Positions 16,100 through 23,874 of a DNA stretch of 64,000 bases are shown in pieces. Numbering within the stretch: the first letter of the stretch is position 1; the number at the start of each line of letters is the position of its first letter. The notes below the pieces were generated by a model. The model had not been told where the DNA came from. It saw nothing but the letters and a program-made list of their open reading frames with translations, and did not search any database. Both the position numbers and the translations under genes were made by a program. The stretch lies in assembly GCA_963770315.1 (NCBI GenBank), contig CAVYPC010000002.1, positions 434,001 through 498,000 of the forward strand, given 5' to 3'. The stretch is from VRUE01 sp963770315. GTDB lineage: Bacteria > Actinomycetota > Thermoleophilia > Solirubrobacterales > 70-9.

Positions 16100-16744
16100 G
16101 TGACCGAGGTCGTCTCGATAGATCGAGATGGGGCAGATGTGGCTCGCAGCGCCTTGGAGCGGACGATTGCGGCCGGTGGGGTCGCCGTCTTTCCCGCCGA
16201 TGGCCTCTACGGCCTCGCCTGCGACCCGCTCGAAGCGGCGGCGATCGACCGCGTCCACCGGATCAAGGGTCGCGACGACGGCAAGCCCTCGGCCGTCATG
16301 TACTTCTCGCCGCTGGCGATGCGCGAGCTGATCGAGGGTCTGGGGCCCCAAACCCGGCGGGCGGTCGCCTCTCTGCTGCCCGGCCCGGTGACGCTGGTCG
16401 TCGCCAACCCAGGCGGTCGCTACCCGCTCGCCTGCCGGGAGGACCCCGCCCGGCTCGGTGTTCGGCTGATCGGCGGACCGCTTGCCGGTGCGATGTGCCC
16501 GCTCTTCCAGACCTCGGCCAACCTCAGCGGCGAGCCCGCCCCGGCGAGCTTCGGCGAGGTTCCGACCGAGATCGCCGCCGCGGTCGACCTGGCGATCGAC
16601 GGGGGTGAGCTGACGGGCCTGCCCTCGACGGTGGTCGACCTGACCGATCTCGACGAGAGTGGCGAGTGGAAGGTTCTGCGCGAGGGAGGCCTCTCTCTGG
16701 GGGACCTAGCAGCCAGGCTGACCGCGATAGGGGAGGCGGACTAG
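16100..16744 (+). CDS. tsaC: L-threonylcarbamoyladenylate synthase (TsaC/YrdC/Sua5 family)
   Basis: A 214-residue YrdC-domain enzyme making threonylcarbamoyl-AMP from Thr, bicarbonate and ATP for the t6A37 modification of ANN-decoding tRNAs. Visible features are PADGLYGLACDP, the basic RIKGRDDGKPSAVM motif, LPGPVTLVV and TSANLSGEPAP. It is the short TsaC type without the C-terminal Sua5 domain. The start is GTG 16100. Position after prmC is widely conserved. Its 3' end overlaps the convergent lysyl-oxidase-like gene by 39 bases. Confidence 0.92.
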   Translation: MTEVVSIDRDGADVARSALERTIAAGGVAVFPADGLYGLACDPLEAAAIDRVHRIKGRDDGKPSAVMYFSPLAMRELIEGLGPQTRRAVASLLPGPVTLVVANPGGRYPLACREDPARLGVRLIGGPLAGAMCPLFQTSANLSGEPAPASFGEVPTEIAAAVDLAIDGGELTGLPSTVVDLTDLDESGEWKVLREGGLSLGDLAARLTAIGEAD

Positions 16745-17464
16745 CCGGCGCGAGGTGTTGTCGCGCTCGTTGGACTCGAAGAGCAGCTGCTTGGGGTCGA
16801 CGGTCATGGTGAAGGCGAAGCAGCCGCGCAGGCCGCTGACGTCGATCCACTGCTTGTCGTAGTCGGCGGGGTAGATGTCCGACCAGCCGACCGAGGTGCC
16901 GAGCGTGACCGCGTCGGTGTAGGGGTCCTGGTCGCAGCCGGGGTAGTGGCGGCTGCTCGGCGAGCGCTTGCCGGGGCGCGTGCGCTCGAGGTCGCGCAGG
17001 CAGTAGTTCAGCTTGGGGCTGGTCCGGATGACCGGCCCGACATCCCCCTGCGGCCCGACCCGGCGCAGCTCGAAGCGGGCGAGCTGGTGCACCTTCCAGT
17101 AGCTGCCGCCGAAGTAGGCGCCGACGTCGGTGAAATGCAGCCTGGCGCCGGTCCGCAGGACGAGGCGTCCGCCGCCCTTGCGGTGGATCCGTTGATTCAC
17201 CCGCATCGTGTGCCAGCCGTCGCGGTGGCCGCGCAGCTCCATCGGCCCCTTGCCGCGGCTCTCGACGTCGCTCGTCGCATGCAGCATCAGCTTGCCCCCA
17301 TAGCTGCCCTCGTAGATTTCAGACGGCTTGCCGATCCGCAGGTTGGGGCAGAGCAGGCGATGCGCTTCCGGCCCTTCGCAGGGGTTGGCGACATCCGCCG
17401 ATGCGGCCGGCGTGGCGAGAGTTAGGAGCAGAGCGGCGATCACAAGCGGCGCGCGGGCCTTCAC
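16706..17464 (-). CDS. Secreted lysyl oxidase-like protein
   Basis: A 252-residue exported protein when started at GTG 17464, which gives a clean signal peptide (KARAPLVIAALLLTLATPAASA). Other upstream starts are possible. The C-terminal region reads GTSVGWSDIYPADYDKQWIDVSGL, then TMTVDPKQLLFESNERDNTS. This matches the bacterial lysyl-oxidase domain (PF01186), where GWxDxYxxxxxxQWIDITG and a terminal ESNxxNN strand are typical. Whether it binds copper or has amine-oxidase activity is not shown. It is divergent from a membrane protein gene and convergent with tsaC. Confidence 0.75.
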   Translation of the reverse strand: MKARAPLVIAALLLTLATPAASADVANPCEGPEAHRLLCPNLRIGKPSEIYEGSYGGKLMLHATSDVESRGKGPMELRGHRDGWHTMRVNQRIHRKGGGRLVLRTGARLHFTDVGAYFGGSYWKVHQLARFELRRVGPQGDVGPVIRTSPKLNYCLRDLERTRPGKRSPSSRHYPGCDQDPYTDAVTLGTSVGWSDIYPADYDKQWIDVSGLRGCFAFTMTVDPKQLLFESNERDNTSRRLVRLPYRGQPGC

Positions 17465-17524
17465 GCCCCGCAGGCTACTCAGAAGGAGCCCTTCGAGCAC
17501 GAAAGCGCGTATGGTCGCTCGACT

Positions 17525-18082
17525 TTGTGGATCGCTCCAGTGTGGAAGCAGCTGTCGGGATCGCAGCGGCGCTGGATCGTCGTCAAGGCGATCTTCGCCA
17601 CGGCGGCAGTAAACGTGGCCGTAAACGCCACGTTCGCTTGGCTTAGTGTCCAAGGCCAGGACGGAGTGCCGCTATGGGGCGCTCCGCTAGCGGAAACCAC
17701 CACTTTCTGGAATGTTGTCGGGACGCTGTTCCTGCTGCCGCTGATCACTTGCGTGCTGGTCACCAAGGCAGTGCGGCGAGATGTCAGCTTGGGTTCGCTG
17801 GCTTCACTGAGCCGGCTTCGCTCTACCTATGGATGGCTGGCCGCGTTGCCGTCGACGCCATGGCGACGGGGGGTTGCCTTCGGCGCTATAGCCCTGATGG
17901 CTCTGGCGCCGCCCCTGACCCTGGTGCTCGTCGCGTCGGGCTTTCCGGAGCTCACACGAGGACAGTTTGTCGCCTTCCATGTTGTCTTCACTGTCGCTCT
18001 CGGTGCGGTTGTCACACCGGTCATAGCGCTGTATGCGATGGCCGATCCATCCGCCGGCCCTCAGGCCGATCTGTCGTCATAA
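17525..18082 (+). CDS. Membrane protein of unknown function
   Basis: A 185-residue protein with four likely membrane helices (about residues 21-42, 60-82, 115-140 and 147-170). Basic residues are concentrated between helices 2 and 3 (KAVRRD, SRLRS). The start TTG 17525 is uncertain, with a GTG five codons later. No family is recognised. It sits between the divergent lysyl-oxidase-like gene and glyA, with 42 bases to glyA. Confidence 0.65.
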   Translation: MWIAPVWKQLSGSQRRWIVVKAIFATAAVNVAVNATFAWLSVQGQDGVPLWGAPLAETTTFWNVVGTLFLLPLITCVLVTKAVRRDVSLGSLASLSRLRSTYGWLAALPSTPWRRGVAFGAIALMALAPPLTLVLVASGFPELTRGQFVAFHVVFTVALGAVVTPVIALYAMADPSAGPQADLSS

Positions 18083-18124
18083 GCAAGGTGGCTATCCCGA
18101 CCCGTTGGTATCGTCGCTCAGGCC

Positions 18125-19405
18125 ATGAGCGAGTTGCCTGAGAACCTCCAAGCTGCCTCCTTGGCCGAGGTCGATCCGGCGATCGCCGCCGTGCTCGAGG
18201 CCGAGCTGCGACGCCAGCAGGGGACGCTGGAGATGATCGCCTCGGAGAACTTCGTGCCGCAGGCGGTGCTGGAAGCGGTCGGCTCGGTGCTGACCAACAA
18301 GTACGCCGAGGGCTACCCCGGCAGGCGCTATTACGGTGGCTGCGAGGAGGTCGACGTCGCCGAGCAGCTGGCGATCGACCGGGCCAAGGAGCTGTTCGGA
18401 GCCGAGCACGCCAACGTCCAGCCCCACGCCGGCGCCCAGGCCAACAACGCCGCCTACATGGCTCTGATCGAGCCGGGCGACACGGTCATGGGGTTGGCGC
18501 TGGATCACGGCGGTCACCTCACCCACGGGATGAAGCTGAACGTCTCCGGCAAGCTGTATGAGATCGTCGCCTACCACGTCCGCCGTGAGGACCTGCGGAT
18601 CGACATGGAGGAGGTCGAGCGGCTCGCCCACGAGCACCGGCCGAAGCTGATCGTCGCCGGCTGGTCCGCCTACCCGCGCCAGCTCGACTTCGCCGCCTTC
18701 CGCGCGATCGCCGACTCGGTCGGCGCCAAGCTGATGGTCGACATGGCGCACTTCGCCGGCCTCGTCGCCGCCGGCGAGCACCCCAATCCGGTGCCGCACG
18801 CCGACGTCGTCACGACGACGATCCACAAGACGCTCTGCGGACCGCGCAGCGGCATGATCCTCGCGCGCGAGGAGCACGCCAAGGCGATCGACAAAGCGAT
18901 CTTCCCCGGCCAGCAGGGCGGTCCGCTGATGCACACGATCGCCGCCAAGGCGGTGGCGATGAGGATCGCCGCCGGCGAGCAGTTCCGCGCCCGTCAGCGG
19001 CAGACGATCGCCAACGCGCAGGCCTTCGCCGCCGGCCTCGAAGTGAACGGCGTGCCGGTCCTCACCGGTGGCACCGACGTCCACCTGGTCCTCGTCGACC
19101 TCACCCCCAGCGGCCTCGACGGCAAGACCGCCGAGGCGCGCCTGGAGGAGGTCGGGATCACGGTCAACCGCAACGCGATCCCTTTCGACGAGCGACCGCC
19201 GATGAATCCCTCCGGTTTGCGGATCGGCACCCCGGCGCTGACCACCCGCGGCCTGGTCGAGGACGACCTGGCCGAGATCGCGGCGGTGATCGCCACTGCC
19301 CTCAACGGCGACTTCGACGCCGAGAAGTCGGCGCTGGCCGAGCGCACGAGGGCATTGATGGAGCGCTACCCGCTTTACCCCGAGCTCTCCGCCGCCGCTG
19401 TCTGA
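18125..19405 (+). CDS. glyA: Serine hydroxymethyltransferase
   Basis: A 426-residue PLP enzyme converting serine and tetrahydrofolate to glycine and methylene-THF, a main source of one-carbon units. The N-terminal block IASENFVPQAVLEAVGSVLTN, the substrate loop EGYPGRRYYGG, and the Schiff-base lysine in TTTIHKTLCGPRSG are all present. The length is normal. Placement in the prfA-prmC-tsaC-glyA series is conserved in many Gram-positive bacteria. The ATG lies 42 bases after the preceding membrane gene. Confidence 0.97.
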   Translation: MSELPENLQAASLAEVDPAIAAVLEAELRRQQGTLEMIASENFVPQAVLEAVGSVLTNKYAEGYPGRRYYGGCEEVDVAEQLAIDRAKELFGAEHANVQPHAGAQANNAAYMALIEPGDTVMGLALDHGGHLTHGMKLNVSGKLYEIVAYHVRREDLRIDMEEVERLAHEHRPKLIVAGWSAYPRQLDFAAFRAIADSVGAKLMVDMAHFAGLVAAGEHPNPVPHADVVTTTIHKTLCGPRSGMILAREEHAKAIDKAIFPGQQGGPLMHTIAAKAVAMRIAAGEQFRARQRQTIANAQAFAAGLEVNGVPVLTGGTDVHLVLVDLTPSGLDGKTAEARLEEVGITVNRNAIPFDERPPMNPSGLRIGTPALTTRGLVEDDLAEIAAVIATALNGDFDAEKSALAERTRALMERYPLYPELSAAAV

Positions 19406-19409
19406 GCAG

Positions 19410-20450
19410 CTGAAGATATGGGTGGACATGAGCGCCCCCGCTCACGTCCTGGTCCTGCGCCCGATCATCGAGCGATTGCGCGAGCGGGGCCACACGGTCG
19501 AGGTGACCTCGCGCGACTATGCGCAGACGCAGGCGCTGCTCGAGCTGCACGCGATGGAGCACACCCCGATCGGCCGCCACGGCGGCGCCTCGCGGCTGCG
19601 CAAGGCGCAAAGGCTTGGCGCCCGCACCACGACGATGCTCCGCTACGGCCGCGGTCGCTCCTTCGACCTCGCCCTTGCCCACGGCTCCAACGACCTCGCG
19701 ATCGCGGCGCGGCTGCTGGGCGTGCCCGAGACCAACATGCACGACTACGAGTACGCGGTCACCCAACACCGGATCGGCTGCCGCCTCGCCAAGCGGGTGA
19801 TGTTCCCCGACACGGTCCCAGCCGAGCGGTTGCGCCGCTTCGGCGTCGGGCCAGAGAAGCTCTTCGCCTATCCCGGCCTGAAGGAGGAGTACTACCTCTA
19901 TGACTTCGAGCCCGATCCCGAGGCGCTGGAGCGGCTCTCGGTCGACACCGGACGGGTCGTCGTCGTCGTGCGGCCGCCGCCCGACGTCTCGCTCTACCAC
20001 CGCAAATCGAATCCACTCTTCCCCAAGGTCTTGGAGCGCCTCGGCACCGACAGCGGCGTGCACGCGATCGTTCTGCCCCGCACGCAAGCCCAGCGAGAGC
20101 TGGTCGAGAGCCTGGCGCTGCCCTCGCTGATCCTGCCCCCGGGGGCGGTCGAGGCGCAGAGCCTGGTTGCCCTCGCCGACCTCGTCGTCTCCGCCGGCGG
20201 CACGATGAACCGTGAGGCCGCGGCACTGGGCGTTCCCGTCTACACGACCTACGGCGGCCGCCTCGGCGGGGTCGACGAAGCGTTGATCAGGTCGGGAAGA
20301 CTGCGGCCGCTGACCGACCCGCGGGCGATCGAGCTCGAGAAGCGCAGCGCGGAGCAGGCTCCGACCAGGCGAGACCCTAGCCTGCTGGTCGAGACGATCC
20401 TAGGTACCGTCGGAGCCGACCATCCCGCGGCAAGCCAAATCTCACGCTGA
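19410..20450 (+). CDS. DUF354 family protein, glycosyltransferase-like
   Basis: A 346-residue protein of the DUF354 family, which resembles GT-B glycosyltransferases and epimerases of the UDP-GlcNAc 2-epimerase fold. Family members begin M-K-I-W-I-D-x-x-x-x-P-H-V. Here the matching sequence is (L)KIWVDMSAPAHVLVL, so the true start is most likely CTG 19410 rather than the internal GTG 19422. Other conserved parts are HGSNDLAIAARLLGVP, FAYPGLKEEYYL, VVVRPPPDVSLYH and SAGGTMNREAAALGVPVYT. It begins four bases after glyA. Neighbouring sugar-transfer genes suggest a role in glycan assembly. Confidence 0.8.
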   Translation: MKIWVDMSAPAHVLVLRPIIERLRERGHTVEVTSRDYAQTQALLELHAMEHTPIGRHGGASRLRKAQRLGARTTTMLRYGRGRSFDLALAHGSNDLAIAARLLGVPETNMHDYEYAVTQHRIGCRLAKRVMFPDTVPAERLRRFGVGPEKLFAYPGLKEEYYLYDFEPDPEALERLSVDTGRVVVVVRPPPDVSLYHRKSNPLFPKVLERLGTDSGVHAIVLPRTQAQRELVESLALPSLILPPGAVEAQSLVALADLVVSAGGTMNREAAALGVPVYTTYGGRLGGVDEALIRSGRLRPLTDPRAIELEKRSAEQAPTRRDPSLLVETILGTVGADHPAASQISR

Positions 20451-21120
20451 CTCCCCAGCCCTGCCCGACGACGTCCAGGCCCAGCTGGAGCACTTCATCG
20501 CGCTTGCCGGGGACGGCGAGTCGCGCCCAGTTGACCCTGTCCTGCGCGGCCTCGACATCCTCATCTCAGCCGCCTTCCTGCTGGTTCTCTCGCCGCTGCT
20601 GGCTCTGACCGCACTTGCGATCCTGCTGACCTCGGGCCGGCCGCTCTTCTACCACGGCGCCCGCGTGGGCAGGGGCGGGCGGCTCTTCCGCATGTACAAG
20701 TTCCGCACGCTGAAGCCGGACGCCGAGGACCGGCTGGGCCCCTACCTGGGAGAGGAGCTCTCGCGACGCACCGAAGACGAGGTGACGCGGATCGGGCGGC
20801 TGCTCCGCGCCATCCATCTCGACGAGGTGCCGCAGCTGTGGAACGTGCTGCGGGGGGACATGGCGGTGGTCGGGCCGCGGCCGATCCGGCCCGCCTTCTT
20901 CACCGAGCTCTGCGAGGAGATCCCTCAGTACTGGCAGCGGCTCGTCGTCCGCCCCGGCGTCACCGGCTTCGCCCAGACCCGGATGACCAGGGAGGAGTCG
21001 TGGGCCGACAAGCTGGCTCACGACATGGAGTACATCGCCGACCGCTCGGTCCCGCTCTACATCAGTGTTCTGCTCGCGACCGTGGTCAAGGTCCTGGGTC
21101 GCGGCCCCGCCGCCGGTTAA
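20422..21120 (+). CDS. Polyprenyl-phosphate sugar-1-phosphate transferase (bacterial sugar transferase family)
   Basis: Full PF02397 domain: a hydrophobic hairpin (ILISAAFLLVLSPLLALTAL), then ARVGRGGRLFRMYKFRTLKPDAED, LDEVPQLWNVLRGDMAVVGPRPIRP and VRPGVTGFAQ. Such enzymes attach the first sugar phosphate to undecaprenyl phosphate at the inner membrane to start a polysaccharide. The frame is open from 20404, but there is no ATG, GTG or TTG until GTG 20665, which would cut off the membrane hairpin. A GGAG at 20412-20415 lies six bases before an ATC at 20422; CTG 20461 is another choice. I give the ATC, with low confidence in the start only. The catalytic core is intact. Confidence 0.8.
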   Translation: MPRQAKSHADSPALPDDVQAQLEHFIALAGDGESRPVDPVLRGLDILISAAFLLVLSPLLALTALAILLTSGRPLFYHGARVGRGGRLFRMYKFRTLKPDAEDRLGPYLGEELSRRTEDEVTRIGRLLRAIHLDEVPQLWNVLRGDMAVVGPRPIRPAFFTELCEEIPQYWQRLVVRPGVTGFAQTRMTREESWADKLAHDMEYIADRSVPLYISVLLATVVKVLGRGPAAG

Positions 21121-21127
21121 CCGGCGG
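21110..21127. repeat. Perfect 18-base palindrome at the sugar-transferase stop codon
   Basis: CCGCCGGTT and AACCGGCGG form a perfect dyad centred on the stop codon. With no loop-forming spacer and no T run after it, it is a weak terminator candidate and could equally be a protein-binding site. A promoter-like ACTATTAATC follows at about 21153-21162, before the next gene. Confidence 0.4.
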
Positions 21128-21227
21128 GAGCCCCCCACGCGGCCTACCCAGCTACTATTAATCAGTTTTTCTCAATCAAACTCAAAGCACGACTGGGCTC
21201 GGGGCGGCCGCGCTGAAGGGAGCAAAG

Positions 21228-21884
21228 ATGAATCGCAAGGCCAAGATCCTCGGGCTCGTCCTTTTCGTGGCGGTGGCGACGGCGGTTGTGACCGCCGTGT
21301 CGGCGCAGGCCGAAGGCGAGAAATTCACAGCGGCCAGCTATCCCGCGACAATCAGCGGAAGCGGCGAAGTGGAACTCACCTACGGCGAAGCGGGAGCGAC
21401 TGAAATCTGCAAAAAAGAATCGCTCGACGGGACCCTTAAAGAACCGTCGACCACGCTCGAACTCGTGCCGACGTACGAAGAATGCAGCATCACGTACACC
21501 GGCGGCGGTGGCGGCGGTGGGATAGTCACGACAATGAATGGATGCGCGTACAAAGAGACACCGCCGGTGAAACTCACCGTCGACATATTCGAAATCGCCA
21601 CCGATCTTGTCTGCCCGCCGGGCAAAGTGATGGAAAAACACGCCCCCAAAGAATGCACATTCACATTCCCGGCTCAGGCCAACATGAGGATTGACGTCTA
21701 CGAAGACGACACAGCGACGGGCAAAGTCAAACTCAAATTGAGCGGTACCGCGTTCACCTACACCGTCGACAAAGGACTCCTCTGTCCACTTAAAGCCGGC
21801 ACCTTCAAAAGCGGGAAAATCACCGGCAGCAAGACCCTGTCGGCTTCGAAAGAAGGCACTGGAATCAGCTGGGACGTGGGTTAA
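21228..21884 (+). CDS. Secreted protein of unknown function with atypical codon use
   Basis: A 218-residue protein with a clear signal peptide (NRKAKILGLVLFVAVATAVVTAVSAQA). The mature part has six or seven cysteines, a run of glycines (GGGGGGG) and many Thr/Lys residues, and looks beta-rich. Codon choice differs sharply from the neighbours: almost all Glu are GAA and almost all Lys are AAA after the first few codons, whereas neighbouring genes use GAG and AAG. This may mean recent acquisition or selection on mRNA structure. AGGGAGCAAAG precedes the ATG. No known domain is recognised. A hairpin at 21922-21950 probably ends its transcript. Confidence 0.75.
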   Translation: MNRKAKILGLVLFVAVATAVVTAVSAQAEGEKFTAASYPATISGSGEVELTYGEAGATEICKKESLDGTLKEPSTTLELVPTYEECSITYTGGGGGGGIVTTMNGCAYKETPPVKLTVDIFEIATDLVCPPGKVMEKHAPKECTFTFPAQANMRIDVYEDDTATGKVKLKLSGTAFTYTVDKGLLCPLKAGTFKSGKITGSKTLSASKEGTGISWDVG

Positions 21885-21921
21885 GGGCAGGCGGTCAGTG
21901 ACGCAATTGTCGCTGAGCTCG

Positions 21922-21950
21922 GCGCGGGGCGGTTGTTTGCCGCCCCGCGC
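21922..21950 (+). terminator. Strong GC hairpin after the secreted-protein gene
   Basis: Perfect 11-base stem GCGCGGGGCGG / CCGCCCCGCGC with a 7-base loop TTGTTTG, 37 bases after the stop. There is no T run behind it, so it may be a high-GC intrinsic terminator, a 3'-end stabiliser, or a leader structure before asnB, which starts 49 bases later. Confidence 0.5.
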
Positions 21951-21999
21951 ACGTCAGGGCGTTGCTCTCGTGGACCGCCGCGGTTGAGAGACTGCCGCT

Positions 22000-23865
22000 A
22001 TGTGCGGCATCTGCGGAGTTGCTGCGGCTGAGCCTGGCGCGGTCGCGGACATAGAGGCGGTCAAGAGAATGAATAGCCGCCTCGTCCATCGCGGCCCCGA
22101 CAGCGACGGCGTCTTCCACGACGGTGGCGTGGCCCTGGCGATGCGCCGGCTCTCGATCATCGACCTCGAGCACGGCGACCAGCCGATCTCCAACGAGGAC
22201 GGCAGCGTCACCGTGGTTCAGAACGGCGAGATTTACAACTACCGCGAGCTGCGGGGGGAGCTGGAGCGCGCCGGCCACCGTTTCCGCACTTCTTCGGACA
22301 CCGAGGTTCTGGTCCACCTCTACGAGGAGCACGGCGACGGTTTCGTCGAGCGCCTGCGCGGGATGTTCGCGATCGCGCTCTGGGATGGGCGCGAGCGGCG
22401 CCTGCTCCTGGCGCGCGACCGCTTTGGGATCAAGCCGCTCTACTACCGCCTCGCCGAAGGGACGTTGTCATTTGCCTCCGAGCTGAAGTCGATGCTCGAG
22501 CTACCGGGGTTTTCGCGCAGGATCGATCCCAAGGCCGTCGCCGCCTACCTCGCCTTCAACTCGATCCCGGCGCCGCTGACGATCTTCGCCGAGGCGCGCA
22601 AGCTGCCCCAGGGCACGCTGGCGGTCTGGCGGGACGGGGAGCTGACTCAGACGCGCTTCGCCAGGCCGGCGCCGGTCGAGGCCGAGCGGGTCAGGCGAGG
22701 CCCGGCGGGAAATCTGGCGGACGAGCTGCGCGAGACCCTGCGCGGCTCGATCCGCGCCCACCTCGTCGCCGACGTCCCGGTCGGCGTGCTGCTCTCCGGC
22801 GGGGTCGACTCGGCCGGAATCGTCGCCCTCGCCGCCGGTGAGCAGGCCGACCCGGTGAAGACCTTTTCGGTCGGCTTCGAGGAGGCGAGCTTCGACGAGC
22901 TCGACCGGGCGCGGCTCGTCGCCGAGCGCTACGGCACCGAGCACCACGAGATCGTCCTGCGGCCCGACGCGGTCGAGCTCCTGCCGAGGCTGGTCGAGGC
23001 CTTCGACGAGCCCTTCGGCGATTCCTCGGCGCTGCCGACCTACCTCGTCTCCGAGCTGGCGGCGGGAGAGGTCAAGGTCGCCCTCTCGGGGGAGGGCGGG
23101 GACGAGCTCTTCGGCGGCTACTACACCTACGTGGCGGATCTGCTGGCGCCCCGCGTCGGCCGCCTCGCCGCGCTCGCCGCGCCGCTGGCCGAGATGCTGC
23201 CCAGCTCCGATTCCAAGGTCAGCCTCGACTACAAAGCGAAGCGCTTCGCCCGCGCCGCCCATCTGCCGCCGCTCGAGCGTCACCACTCCTGGAAGGAGAT
23301 TTTCTCGCGGCACTCGCAGGCGACGCTGCTGGGGGGGAGGGATCCCGGCTGGGACCCGGTCGACCTCTACCGCGAGCGCTACGCCGAGACCGCCGGCGCG
23401 GAGCCGCTTGCCCGCCTGCAGGACGTCGACCTCGGCATCTACCTGGTCGACGACCTGCTGGTCAAGACCGACCGCTCGAGCATGGCGCACTCGCTGGAGC
23501 TGCGCGTTCCCTTCCTCGACAACGAGGTCGCGACGATGGCGCTCGGCCTGGCGACCCCACTCAAGGTCCGCGGTCTGGCGAAGAAGCGGCTGCTGCGGCA
23601 GGCGCTGGCGCCGCTGCTGCCGAAGGAGGTCCTGCGCGGTCCCAAGCAGGGGTTCTCGATTCCCGTCGCCGCCTGGCTGCGCGGGCCGCTGCAGGGGTTC
23701 GCGCGCGAAGCGCTCGGCGCCGAGACGCTTTCGCGGCAAGGTTGGCTCGACCCGGCCACCGTCACCGGCCTGCTCGATCGCCACTGCTCCGGCCGCGAGG
23801 ATCTCAGCCGCCAGCTCTGGGGGCTGATGGCCTTCACCCTCTGGTTCGACAGGTACGCGAACTAG
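22000..23865 (+). CDS. asnB: Asparagine synthase, glutamine-hydrolysing (AsnB family)
   Basis: A 621-residue two-domain enzyme. The N-terminal class II glutamine amidotransferase domain starts MCGICG with the nucleophile Cys2. The C-terminal synthetase domain has the ATP pyrophosphatase loop LLSGGVDSAG near residues 265-274, followed by SGEGGDELFGGYYTY. The reaction is aspartate plus glutamine plus ATP to asparagine. AsnB paralogues in glycan or cell-wall clusters can amidate other substrates, and the surrounding sugar-transfer genes keep that open here. It starts 115 bases after the secreted-protein gene. Confidence 0.92.
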   Translation: MCGICGVAAAEPGAVADIEAVKRMNSRLVHRGPDSDGVFHDGGVALAMRRLSIIDLEHGDQPISNEDGSVTVVQNGEIYNYRELRGELERAGHRFRTSSDTEVLVHLYEEHGDGFVERLRGMFAIALWDGRERRLLLARDRFGIKPLYYRLAEGTLSFASELKSMLELPGFSRRIDPKAVAAYLAFNSIPAPLTIFAEARKLPQGTLAVWRDGELTQTRFARPAPVEAERVRRGPAGNLADELRETLRGSIRAHLVADVPVGVLLSGGVDSAGIVALAAGEQADPVKTFSVGFEEASFDELDRARLVAERYGTEHHEIVLRPDAVELLPRLVEAFDEPFGDSSALPTYLVSELAAGEVKVALSGEGGDELFGGYYTYVADLLAPRVGRLAALAAPLAEMLPSSDSKVSLDYKAKRFARAAHLPPLERHHSWKEIFSRHSQATLLGGRDPGWDPVDLYRERYAETAGAEPLARLQDVDLGIYLVDDLLVKTDRSSMAHSLELRVPFLDNEVATMALGLATPLKVRGLAKKRLLRQALAPLLPKEVLRGPKQGFSIPVAAWLRGPLQGFAREALGAETLSRQGWLDPATVTGLLDRHCSGREDLSRQLWGLMAFTLWFDRYAN

Positions 23866-23874
23866 CCTGGACCT

